A stretch of DNA of 64,000 nucleotides from Forficula auricularia (lineage: Eukaryota; Arthropoda; Insecta; Dermaptera; Forficulidae), in the NCBI GenBank assembly GCA_024734495.1, contig JALMQS010000846.1, forward strand, positions 193,805 to 257,804, written 5' to 3'. The notes under the pieces are model-generated. The model was given only the letters and a program-made list of their open reading frames with translations, searched no databases and was not told the origin of the DNA. A program made the translations under genes and the position numbers. Below are positions 1 to 9,241 of the stretch, one piece after another (the stretch's first letter is position 1; every line of letters starts with the position of its first letter).

Positions 1-590
1 GCAGGTTTGTTAAACTCGATGGCCTTTTCGGCTATTTGTCTAACAATAAATACTGCATCGGTTGTTGATCTATTCCTGCGGAAACCCTGTTGTTCTTCTC
101 TGGGTGATATATGAGTAAGCAGTTTATTTAGGACGAGTTTGGAGAGTAGCTTAAGTGTAGAGTTCAACAAATTTATCCCTCTATAGTTCTCTGGGTCTTT
201 TTTATTACCCTTTTTAAAGACGGGTATTATTGTGCTCACTTTCCAATCCGCAGGTATTTCTAGTAGCGTAAAGATATTTTGGAACAATGAGGTAAGTTGG
301 TTAATCAACTCGTTGCCGCCGTATTTTATCATCTCATTGGATATGTCGTCTGGTCCTGGGGATTTTCTGTTTTTTAATTTTTTTACTTCCAAAGTGATCT
401 CTTCTTTATTTATAGTGATGTTATCCCCTGAGGCAACCTGGACTTGCACTGGAATTTCGGAGCTCTTGTATAGATTTTCAAAGTAGTTTTGCCATTCCTG
501 AACCTAGATCTTGGAATCATGGACAAGTTCATTGACATTATTTTTGGCTCTTTTTAGCAAATTCCAGATTTTTCTTTGGGCGCCATATGT
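1..590 (-). pseudogene. Non-LTR retrotransposon reverse transcriptase fragment
   Basis: Read on the minus strand, this is the N-terminal half of a LINE reverse transcriptase running off the left edge of the window. In order one sees the linker and RT-0/1 block (LKNRKSPGPDDISNEMIKYG), the fingers motif (IPADWKVSTIIPVFKKGNK), NYRGINLL, and the GFRRNRSTTDAVF block followed by an AEKAIEF stretch at the edge. These blocks are typical of RTE/CR1-type LINEs. At least one in-frame stop lies in the upstream part (near 507), so it is a relic. The palm with the catalytic aspartates would lie outside the window. Clade is uncertain; RT identity is secure. Confidence 0.85.
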
Positions 591-898
591 GTCTCATTGT
601 GCATCTTGATAACAACTAGGTGAGTTGGGTTTACATTTTATGCTAATTTCTTATGCAAATCGTTAATTGATTTAATCGTTTATTCGTTTAATTGATAATA
701 AATAAGAACATTCCAAAAGGTAATTTTGTCATTTCTGTCAATTAATTTAATTTAATTTTAATTAAATTAACTTCTACTATCTTTTTACTTTCAATTGTTC
801 TACTGATGTTTTTATTTATTTTAGGTTAAAAAATAAAATGAGAGATGGAGTCTTCTGTTTTTAAATAAAATAATTTTTAATTATTTCTAGAGACTATA

Positions 899-924
899 GT
901 TTCGAAGGAATTCTTCATCATCAG
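899..924 (-). ncRNA. Hammerhead ribozyme core motif
   Basis: On the minus strand the conserved box CTGATGA is followed by a 4-bp stem II (GAAG/CTTC) and the GAAAC box. Only the catalytic core is recognised; stems I and III and the cleavage site are not resolved by eye. Penelope-like elements are known to carry such ribozymes in their terminal repeats. Confidence 0.5.
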
Positions 925-971
925 TCTATCACAAATATTTCAGTATTTAGTTACTAAATATTTGTGATAGA

Positions 972-999
972 CTGATGATGAAGGTAATGCATTCGAAAC
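972..999 (+). ncRNA. Hammerhead ribozyme core motif
   Basis: Mirror partner of the minus-strand core at 899-924: CTGATGA, a weak three-pair stem II (GAA/TTC) with a long loop, then GAAAC. Stem II has decayed relative to the partner, so this copy may be inactive. Confidence 0.4.
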
Positions 1000-1086
1000 T
1001 ATAGTCTCTAGAAATAATTAAAAATTATTTTATTTAAAAACAGAAGACTCCATCTCTCATTTTATTTTTTAACCTAAAATAAAAAC

Positions 1087-1526
1087 AATTCTGTTACCAT
1101 CGACAGTGAAATCTTTTATTTTTATTTATTGTTTATTAATACTTCTATAACTCATTTCCATAACTATTTCCTGCTTTATCCGACCCATTATCCTAATCCT
1201 TATATCTTAAAATGAATTCTTAATACTTGTAAAAATTTATTTTCGGTATATCCTTTCCACGGTGTTCCTGGCCAAACTTCTTCAATATATTCCCTGGTTT
1301 TCGCTGAGTAATGCATTGGTTAATATGAGATACTAATATTATGTAGATTTAAAACTTTTTAACAAAGATTATTTTTCTTGCTTTTAGGCCCGTAGCCGCT
1401 GCTTTTTGAAGTTATACTTCTTTAGGCGCGTTATGAAAAAATGATGAGAGTGAAATTTTAAGATGCGCGCGCATCACCGTGACACAAAATTAACAGAATG
1501 AAGCTGGCCGCTTTTTTTGAATTTAT
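1087..1526. other. AT-rich stretch with no recognised gene
   Basis: No frame in this stretch shows recognisable protein similarity and no repeat structure stands out. A slightly GC-richer patch lies around 1390-1490. Confidence 0.4.
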
Positions 1527-2331
1527 CATTAAATTTGTTTATTTACTTTTAAAATATTAAATAATCAATAATAAATATTTAAAATTAAGAATCTTATAAT
1601 ATTTAGTACAAATTATGTCATATATTTATTATTCTCTCAATTTTATCTTTAATAATTATATATATGTAAGTTCGAAACTCCCACACACGAAGACGAGTGG
1701 AGGGGGAAGACAAGGACAAACGAGCGACATAATAGATTGAGACATCAAGCAGTAGAGAGTCAAATTAAAACGCTCAATTCAAACACATTGTTAATATACA
1801 ATATTTAATAACCAGATATTATATAAATTCACTTATATTAAACATCATTGTTAAAACTATATAAAGGACCTGAAATTTCGAGTTTCACATTTCAGGTAAA
1901 TAATGTAAACCTCATTGTAAATATCTGTATATATTAATAAACACTTCACATTTCAGTGGAACACGATTTTTATCTACCTCGCACTCATCCCACCTATATA
2001 TATATATATATTCTTAAATTATTAATTTACAATTTTTTAAATTTATTATGAATTATTAAATATTAAATTTAGAAAATTATAAACATTTCTATAATAAATA
2101 AACAAATTTAATAAAAATTCTTTAACTAAAATAATAAAAAGTGAATATTACATTGAGAAAATAATAAATATTTAAATAATAAAAATGAATAAATTGAAAT
2201 TCAATTATCTAATTTATTATTAAATTTGTTTTTAAAATATTCAATAACCAATAATAAATATTTAAAATTAAAAATCTTATAATATTTAGTACAAATTATG
2301 TCATATATATTTATTATTCTCTAAATTTTAT

Positions 2332-2346
<15 letters not shown>
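1527..2346. repeat. Direct repeats flanking an LTR-like block
   Basis: About 130 bases at 1527-1668 recur with few changes at 2217-2346. Between them lies a less AT-rich block (about 1667-1998) that begins with TGTAAGTTCG and contains a TATATAAAGG box at 1857-1866 and an AATAAA near 1937. That combination suggests a solo LTR inserted in one copy of the duplicated sequence. The 3' LTR border, primer site and target duplication are not clear, so the LTR reading is tentative; the direct repeat is plainly visible. Confidence 0.4.

Positions 2347-2402
<56 letters not shown>
2336..2402. repeat. (TA)n microsatellite
   Basis: An almost uninterrupted run of TA dinucleotides about 66 bases long, directly downstream of the second 1527-type direct repeat. 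Confidence 0.95.
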
Positions 2403-2408
<6 letters not shown>

Positions 2409-2562
2409 ATATATATTATAAAAATTATTAATTTTTAATATTTATTATTAATTTCTAATATCTAATTCTATACAATAAATCTTATTCATCAATCTAAGAT
2501 TCTTTTAGTTTAGATTTGATGACTATTAATGGTACTATTCAATTTCTATTCCAGTTTTCAAG

Positions 2563-2670
2563 ATGGGTAAAACAAATGCGGAATCCTGTAAAAACTATTA
2601 CAATCGAAAGAAAGCTGCCAAGGAAGCTGAAAAAATTCGGCAAGGCTTGTCAGTAAAAAAAAAACAATAA
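2563..2670 (+). CDS. Small basic ORF, possible exon or TE relic
   Basis: A 35-codon frame starting with ATG and ending in TAA, rich in Lys and Arg, opening with MGKTNAESCKNYYNRKKAA. Short basic openings of this AERxRxYRxR type occur at the start of several insect transposon-derived and nuclear proteins. A plausible splice acceptor (TTCTATTCCAG) lies just upstream. The frame ends in a poly-lysine run of nine A residues that could hide a frameshift. No function is assigned. Confidence 0.3.
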   Translation: MGKTNAESCKNYYNRKKAAKEAEKIRQGLSVKKKQ

Positions 2671-3015
2671 ACAAAACAGGAGCTTATTTAAAAAAAACAT
2701 TCGAATAATGAGAGAATGTATGTTACACTTAATGTAAGAAAATAAATATTTATTTATTTAATTTTTCAAATTTAAACTGAACTTTATTGACTGTGTTGAC
2801 TATCCTTTTCCAATTCTTTTATTATTTTATTTTAATTAATGATTTGTATGCAATTAAAAACTTATTTTTAATGATGCCAAAGAAGTATAACTTCTCACGC
2901 GCGTACATAAGTACACGCACCCATTTTTTATTAATAGAGACTGGCCTTTTTATTGCTATTATCTTAAATTATTTAATCCATTAGCCAAAGTTGAAGAATC
3001 AACTATAATTTCTTG

Positions 3016-3188
3016 ATAAATAAAGAGAAACAAAGAGATTATACTCTGCTTGATGCAAATAAACATACACAAATAAATAATATATATATATTTGTATATG
3101 TTTATTTGCATCAAGCAAGGACAACCTCTTTATTTCTCTTTATGAATCAACAACTCTGCTACTGTCGGCAAAATAAAAACTTTTCGAT
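3016..3188. mobile_element. Hairpin insertion with 12-bp target duplication
   Basis: A 173-bp insertion bounded by the direct repeat TATAATTTCTTG at 3004-3015 and 3189-3200. Its left two-thirds form an inverted repeat: the TTGATGCAAATAAACATA segment before the centre is matched by its complement after it, around a TA-rich loop. Size of the duplication and the fold-back design match the Penelope-derived insertions in this window, although no hammerhead core is seen here. Confidence 0.6.
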
Positions 3189-3216
3189 TATAATTTCTTG
3201 CTATATTTATATATAT

Positions 3217-4442
3217 ATCAAAAAGTCTGGAATAAGCCTATGATATGGGGCTAGTATGTACCAATGTGAACCATTCATAACTAACTTCATTCTTAATTAG
3301 ACGTCTGTCAAAATTTCAGCCATTCATGTTTTCGCATTTACAAGTTACAACAGTGAGAAGCAACCAACCTCCGTGTTATTTTAAAAATGAAAAATCTGAG
3401 TTTCGTGTTCTGATTAAACACTATTATTTACGCAAGAAAACGATAATCGAGCCCAAAGCCATGCTAGATAATTATTATCCGGACTCTGTATCGTCGATGA
3501 ACATGATTCAAAAGTGGTTTTCTGACTTTCTTTCCGGCCGAACATGCACAAGTGAAGCTGAACGATCTGGACGCCGAAAAGAGGTCTCACACCAGAAAAC
3601 GCCCAAAAAATCCATGATATTATGTTGAACGACCCCAAAGTGAAATTGAGGGAGCTAGCTGAGACCACAAAGATGTCATCTGGCACTGTGTTCAATATCA
3701 TACATGGTATTTTGGGTATGAAAAAGCTCTGCGCGCGATCGGTGCCGCATTTGGTCACAGTGGGCCAAAAACGAATTCGTGTTACGACTTCCCAGCAGAA
3801 TTTGACAATGTTTACGCGAAATTCAAAGGAGTTTTTGCGCCGATTTATAACCATGGATGAAACATGGATCCATTTCTACACACCAGAGTCAAAACAATGG
3901 ATTTCTCCGGGTGAAAGTGCTCCGAAGCGTCCAAAAACTTAGGAATGGACAGGAAAGGTTATGGCCTCCATATTTTAGGATGCGCGTGGAATAATATTCA
4001 TCGACTATCTTGAAAAACGTAAAACCATAACTGGTGAATATTATTCATCATTATATTGGATCGTTTGAAAATTGAAATCACAGAAAAACTGGCGCATTTG
4101 AAGAAGATCACCACAATGCGGCTGCGTATTCATCGTTAGTTGCTTAAGCAAAATCGCACGAAATCGGATTTGAACTGGTTCCTCATACAGACCTGACCCC
4201 CAGCGACTTTTACCCTGTTTCCAAACCTGAAGAGATGGCTCACCGGTAGGCGATTTGACTCAAATAGCTGAAAATGAGGCCTATTTTGAAGAGCTTCCGA
4301 AGGATTACTTTTCGGACGGGATAAAAAAGTTAGAAAAACGTTGGACTCGGTGTATTGACTTAAAAGGAATGTATGTTGAAAAATAAAACCGAATTTGACC
4401 AAAAAAATGTTTTCTTGTTTTACTTATTCTAGACTTTTTGAT
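3217..4442 (+). pseudogene. mariner element with broken transposase
   Basis: A 1.2-kb mariner-family DNA transposon. The ends share an inverted repeat of about 20 bases (ATCAAAAAGTCTGGAATAAG at 3217-3236; complement at about 4422-4442). The transposase covers an N-terminal HTH region from 3326, a middle segment from 3622 and the catalytic block MDETWIHFYTPESKQW near 3853, holding the first Asp of the D,D34D triad. Frameshifts near 3620 and 3700-3850 and stop codons near 3940 and 3980 disrupt it, and the segment around 4190 that should carry the last Asp is frameshifted. Non-functional. Confidence 0.88.
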
Positions 4443-4754
4443 CTGCCTAGTATATATTTTTTCAGATATCCAGCAAGATATCATGACAAGATTTTTTTTT
4501 AATTTGTTATAAATGTTTTTTTTTTCAATTTGTTAAAATTTTGTATCTGAATTTTAATTAAAATAATAAAAATAATTATATTTATTTATAGTTTTATTTC
4601 ATATCTCCTTTTTCTCCTAATTATATTTTAAGAAATAGTTATTTTTCTAATTTTTAAATTACTCAAAAAAATAATTGCATTCTGGATTGCTATTCCTAAT
4701 AATAATAATAATACCAATAATAATAATCGACGGTCATGGATTCCTAATACTAAT

Positions 4755-4909
4755 AGTTTTTAAGGAATTTGGTGTTGGTACTTGGTGAAACATTTTTTAA
4801 ATTATTGGATAAATAATACTTGGAAAGTTTCACATTAAGATATTAAAATAAATTCGTTTTATTTTAATATCTTAATGTGAAACTTACCAAGTATTTTTTA
4901 TCCAATAAT
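4755..4909. mobile_element. Minimal Penelope-type hairpin beside the mRpS24 promoter
   Basis: The insertion starts with the GGTGTTGGTACTTGGTGAAA motif (4771-4790) shared with the 5' ends of the Penelope-like elements at 17761, 19314 and 47372. It then forms a nearly perfect hairpin of about 52-bp arms (4801-4852 and 4856-4909) around a four-base loop. A 12-base near-perfect duplication (CCTAATACTAAT at 4743, CCTAATAGTAAT at 4910) flanks it. It ends 58 bases upstream of the CRE palindrome of the next gene. Confidence 0.6.
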
Positions 4910-4966
4910 CCTAATAGTAATGCTATTTCCCGCCTTTTACATGCCCCACAAATGGCTGCCGGCTTG

Positions 4967-4974
4967 TGACGTCA
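4967..4974 (+). promoter_or_regulatory. CRE-type palindrome upstream of mRpS24
   Basis: The perfect palindrome TGACGTCA, the consensus CREB/ATF binding site, lies 107 bases upstream of the mRpS24 start codon in a locally GC-richer segment (about 4925-4990) that stands out from AT-rich surroundings. Such sites are common in promoters of housekeeping and mitochondrial genes. Binding is inferred, not shown. Confidence 0.55.
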
Positions 4975-5080
4975 CCACAAAAATTGGAACCGTCTTTTAA
5001 CATTGAATTGCAACTCTCTATAGTCTATACTCTCTGGAGGATTAAATATTTGCAAATTATTACATTAAAATAAAAAAAAA

Positions 5081-6469
5081 ATGGATTTAATTTTAAGGAA
5101 TAGTTTCATGGTAAATATGATTAATATTTATTTTTATAATACTATTTTCTTAAACTGTTTTATCCTTAAAAGAAAACTGTCACTAAAATTTGGTGGTTAT
5201 AACAACTCCAACATAAATAAAAACTTTTCATGGTACTATAATGTTTTAAAATTATAAATTGTGGTGTTTTTGAGGCTCTTGAAAACCTTGAAAACAGATG
5301 TAATGTCTTCGTTAGGAAAAAGGAAATAAAATTTCTTTATATTCTAACAAATTTATTTTCATGAAAAACTTATGAGACGTTTCGGCGGATATTCTCACAC
5401 CATCATCAGTCTACAAGGAAAACATAATCTTAATTACAGTAAATTACTAATTACATGTCATTCTAAAGATAAAAGAAAAAATACCTCCAGCTTTTTGATT
5501 AAAATGTTATTATTTGTAAAAAGAAAATGACATTCTACACAGACATATGTACTATATTATGAAAAGCTTGGGTGAGTTCTTTTCTTCTTTTATCTTGAGA
5601 ATGACATGTAATTAGTAATTTACTGTAATTAAGATTATGTTTTCCTTGTAGACTGATGATGGTGTGAGAATATCCGCCGAAACGTCTCATAAGTTTTTCA
5701 TGAAAATAAATTTGTTAGAATATAAAGAAATTTTATTTCCTTTTTCCTAACGAAGACATTACATCTGTTTTCAAGGTTTTCAAGAGCCTCAAAAAACACC
5801 ACAATTTATAAAAACTTTTCAATTAAATTAAAAGTGTCCAGAGAACCAAAATTAGTTTTACTCGATATTTTTAAGCTTTTACCCCTCTCAACCAAGTTTT
5901 ATTCTAGTTCATATTTTGTTGATTTTTTTTTTTTATCAAACAGCTAAAAACAATATTTCCAAAACGAGCTATTCATCTGACATCGGTTGCTCACAAATCA
6001 CAATCCGGTCGATATAAAATCACTCCCAAAGGGGATAAACCACTCACCTATGAAATGGCAAATCCTCCTCATTATATCGCCCATAGGAAATCTTGGAATT
6101 CATGGAACACTTGTAAATAGTATTTAATAGATTACAATCGAAAATAAGAATTGTTTTAAACTAAACTATTTCATTTTAGCTAATATGGTGAATGGAGTTC
6201 GTCCATCAGAATGTGCAATAGAAGATTTCTTTATCAGGAAATTTATGACTGGAACTTGGCATGGACTTTTTATTTCCGAAATTATAATTAAGAGACAACA
6301 TAATATAATTCGTATTGCTGGAATTGTTCGACAAGCTATAAGTACAAGGAAAATGTACTTTTTAATTGGATATTGTGAAGAAATCCTTAGTTATTGGTTA
6401 CAATGTCCTATTAAATTAGAATTACAAACAGCAAATGATATGAAAGACGTTGTTTTTAAATATATATAA
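5081..6469 (+). CDS. mRpS24: Mitochondrial ribosomal protein S24 (uS3m), three exons
   Basis: Nuclear gene for a protein of the small mitoribosomal subunit, acting in the mitochondrial matrix. Exons are 5081-5110 (10 codons), 5944-6112 and 6180-6469, giving 162 residues. The first intron (5111-5943, GT...AG) is 833 bp and holds a Penelope-type insertion; the second (6113-6179) is a 67-bp mini-intron with GTAAAT/TTTTAG borders. Family signatures are clear: PLTYEMANPPHYIAHRKSWN in exon 2, and FIRKFMTGTWHGLF, EIIIKRQHNIIRIAG, RKMYFLIGYCEE and the terminal DVVFKYI in exon 3. The N-terminus is short, basic and hydrophobic, as a mitochondrial targeting peptide should be. The reading frame is intact across both junctions. 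This is the only intact conserved host gene in the window. Confidence 0.93.
5389..5409 (-). ncRNA. Hammerhead ribozyme core motif
   Basis: Minus-strand copy of the core at 5653-5683: CTGATGA, stem II, GAAAC. Because it lies on the strand opposite to mRpS24, it would not be present in the host pre-mRNA. Confidence 0.55.
5653..5683 (+). ncRNA. Hammerhead ribozyme core motif in mRpS24 intron sense strand
   Basis: CTGATGA is followed by a four-pair stem II (GGTG/CGCC, one wobble) and GAAAC, then GTCTC. It lies in the sense orientation of intron 1 of mRpS24, so it is transcribed in every pre-mRNA. Stem III and the cleavage site are not resolved. Confidence 0.55.
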
Positions 6470-6496
6470 TGTTAAAACCTTATTTCTAAATATTTA

Positions 6497-6502
6497 AATA
6501 AA
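6497..6502 (+). terminator. Poly(A) signal of mRpS24
   Basis: AATAAA hexamer 28 bases after the mRpS24 stop codon, a normal position for a short insect 3' UTR. Confidence 0.7.
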
Positions 6503-6659
6503 TGTAGTATTATTTAAATCATATTTAGTTTTTATTTATTAAATTATAATTACACTGTTCGACAAAAATTTATCACCGTAAACCTAACAATGGAATCCAG
6601 TAGAGTTATATACGCTGATTATCATGCATTTTCCGGATTTTTTACAATACGTCAGAGTT

Positions 6660-7617
6660 ATAAATATTGGAGATGAGCAAAGAGAAGCCAAAATAAAAAA
6701 AGGTGTAAGACAAGGATGTGTGCTGGTCACCCATGATTTTCAACTTATACATAGAAGAAGCGATTAAAGAATTCAAAGACAAAATTGATACAGGTATCGA
6801 AATCCAAGGTCAAAAGATCGCTATGTTAAGATTTGCCGATGACATTGCCCTTCTAGGAAGCAATAAAAAAGAATTAGAGGACGCCCTGAATGGAATTAAC
6901 CAAATCCTAATAGAAGAAATCAAAATGAAAATAAACAAGAATAAAACCAAGGTCCTAGTATGTACAAAAAAAGAACAAACGAGACAGGAATGCATCAAAA
7001 TTAACCAAGAAAACCTAGAAGGAGTTAAGGAATTCCGCTACCTAGGAAGTAAAATAACATGGGATGGGAGGAGCGAAAACGAAATTAAATCAAGAATTGC
7101 CCAAGCAAAAATGGGGTTTAATTCAAAACAAAAACTACTATGCTCCTCCTCAATCAGCTTAGAAAACAGGAAGTTGCTATTGAAGACATATGTATGGAGC
7201 ATAGCCATGTACGGGTGTGAAACCTGGACAATTGGAAAAGCGGAGAGAAAGAGATTGGAGGCTTTCGAAATGTGGTGCTACAGAAGAATGATGAATATCA
7301 AATGGATGGATAAAATTACAAATGAAGAAGTTCTTGGAAGAATCGGAGAAAGAAGAACCTTGTGGAAGAGTCTGAAGAAGAGAAGAGGTCAGATGATGGG
7401 GCACACACTGAGACATGGGGGACTGCTTAGGGATATCTTGGAGGGGAGGTGGGATAGAAAAGGGAAGGGAAGACCCAGATTAGAATATTTCAACCAAATA
7501 ATTGGGGATATGGGATGCCAGACATTTAGAGAGGTCAAACAGCTGGCGGGGGACAGAGTCGAGTGGAGACGGATTGTTGCATCAAACCAGTCTTAGGACT
7601 GTATACTCGATGATGAT
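6660..7617 (+). pseudogene. RTE-like LINE, 5'-truncated copy 1
   Basis: A 958-bp LINE 3' end with 9-bp target duplication GTCAGAGTT (6651-6659 and 7618-7626). It encodes the RT palm and thumb: GVRQGC with a one-base insertion after it, the catalytic MLRFADDIALLGSNK, YLGSKITWDGR, MYGCETWTI and a long C-terminal tail ending VASNQS at 7596. The open frame runs 6718-7596. The 3' UTR is minimal and ends in a GATGATGAT-type tail, a hallmark of RTE-clade elements. Truncation upstream of the palm makes it inactive. Confidence 0.85.
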
Positions 7618-7727
7618 GTCAGAGTTTTGAGATATTATCGGTCAAAACGACGAAAAGGCCATTTTGACCTATTTCCGAGTCCCATTAGATATTAAACAGC
7701 AATATTTGAATTCAAAATATTTCGTTG

Positions 7728-7916
7728 ACGTAATAGAAAACAGCTTCCTCTTTGATTTTCAAATTACTACTTGATTTTAGCTCAATTAGAACTCGAGTTA
7801 TAACTAATAAATATAGATAAAAACATATGGTCTTAGTTTTTTAACTATAACTCGAGTTCTAATTGAGCTAAAAGCAAGCAGTAATTTGAAAATCAAAGAG
7901 AATGCTGTTTTCTATT
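7728..7916. repeat. Internal palindrome of the outer element
   Basis: The segment AATTAGAACTCGAGTTATA and its flanks recur as reverse complement about 60 bases on. Arms of about 75 bp, rich in CTCGAG, TTTTCAAATTACT and similar words, surround a short AT loop. Non-coding. Confidence 0.7.
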
Positions 7917-8178
7917 AGGTTAAGAAAATACACTCACCGGCAAAAAAAACACAACACCTAATTTTTTTTTACTTTATCCAATGCGAAGCATGGGAGAAAG
8001 TATTGGAATCGCTCTCGCGGCAAGCGCGACTTCAAAGGGTCCTCAGGTAAAGACTACGGAACCCATGGACTCAATTAAGGTCACAAATTGAAGTATTCAA
8101 TGAGATTGAATTTTGGCACGTGACGGTTTTGCCAAAAATTACCTGGAATCTCGTCGAGAGGCCGAAAAGTGCCATTTT

Positions 8179-8962
8179 TTTTGGAAGTGCGTGCGGATGG
8201 ATGGATGGATGGATGTGTGTGTGTTATCGTTTTTTTGGCCCACGATTTTTTCCACACCGTTGCACCGATTGAAATGAAATTGAAAACCTACCATTAGTTT
8301 AACAAAATGAAGCTCTGATTAGTTTTTGGTACATATCGGTCCACAAACATTAGTACTTTATTTCAGTACTTTTTTGGTTTTTTCTAAATATCTTGAAAAT
8401 GACTTAACCAATTTTGATGAAATTTAATATCCTAATTAAGTACCTTCAGGACCACAAAAAAGGTTAAATAAAGTTTTTAGTAAAATTATATTTTAATGTA
8501 CTTTACTCAAGAACATATTAATATTTCAAATGAATTTGGATAAAGTTTAGCAACGATCCGTTGCAGTTTATTTTGGAAGTGCGTGGGGATGGATGGATGT
8601 GTGTGTGTGTGTGTGTTATCGTTTTTTTCGTCCACGATTTTTTCCACACCTTTGCGCTGATTGAAATGAAATTGAAAACCTACCATTAGTTTAACAAAAT
8701 GAAGCGTTGATTAGTTTTTGGTACATATCGGTCCACAAACATTAGTACTTTATTTCAGTACTTTTTTGGTTTTTTCTAAATATCTTGAAAATGACTTAAC
8801 CAATTTTGATGAAATTTAATATCCTAATTAAGTACCTTCGGGACCACAAAAAAGGTTAAATAAAGTTTTTAGTAAAATTATATTTTAAAGTACTTTACTC
8901 TAGAACATATTAATATTTCAAATGAATTTGGATAAAGTTTAGCAACGATCCGTTGCAGTTTA
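8179..8962. repeat. Two tandem copies of a 392-bp unit
   Basis: Units 8179-8570 and 8571-8962 are nearly identical, each starting TTTTGGAAGTGCGTG, passing through GGATGGATG/GTGTGTGT microsatellites and ending GCAACGATCCGTTGCAGTTTA. The terminal word recurs in altered form at about 13555-13587. Non-coding. Confidence 0.85.
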
Positions 8963-9241
8963 TTTGTATTTTCAATGTTTTACTTTTATAATATCAATTT
9001 ATTAAAAAAGTTAAAACATTTATATCATTTTTAAAGTCATTTTAAATAACTTTAAACACTTTTAATCAATATTATTAATAATTTAATTACAAATCGCTAA
9101 CATTGTTTCCAAATATAAAATTTTGTTAAATTAGATTAAACAATACGTTTTCCGAAAATTAAATTTTTTGATTTTCAGTTGCGAAAAATCATTAAAAGAT
9201 GAGCCGCTTGGTGATTATTTCTAATAATTAAGTGGGGCAAT

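Larger units (their letters stand above)
808..1086. repeat. Near-perfect palindrome with hammerhead-like cores (Penelope-type)
   Basis: The arms at about 808-942 and 953-1086 are reverse complements of each other over roughly 130 bases. Each arm contains a CTGATGA...GAAAC core, one per strand. By structure it resembles the inverted terminal repeats of Penelope-like elements seen elsewhere in the window (5231-5807, 13629-13960). No coding sequence is present. I could not find a clean target-site duplication. Confidence 0.7.
5231..5807. mobile_element. Penelope-type inverted repeat inside mRpS24 intron 1
   Basis: A 577-bp insertion flanked by the 14-base duplication ATAAAAACTTTTCA (5217-5230 and 5808-5821). 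Arms of more than 200 bp (about 5262-5477 and 5585-5803) are almost perfect reverse complements, with a central unique segment of about 100 bp. Each arm contains a hammerhead core. There is no coding sequence, so it is a non-autonomous remnant of paired Penelope terminal repeats. Folding in the pre-mRNA could affect splicing of the host gene. Confidence 0.8.

Noticed and set aside
2787..3243. Small plus-strand frames rich in Phe, Ile and Tyr
   Set aside because: Random open frames in AT-rich DNA; the second overlaps a hairpin insertion.
3414..3854. Minus-strand 146-aa frame
   Set aside because: Antisense shadow of the mariner transposase relic.
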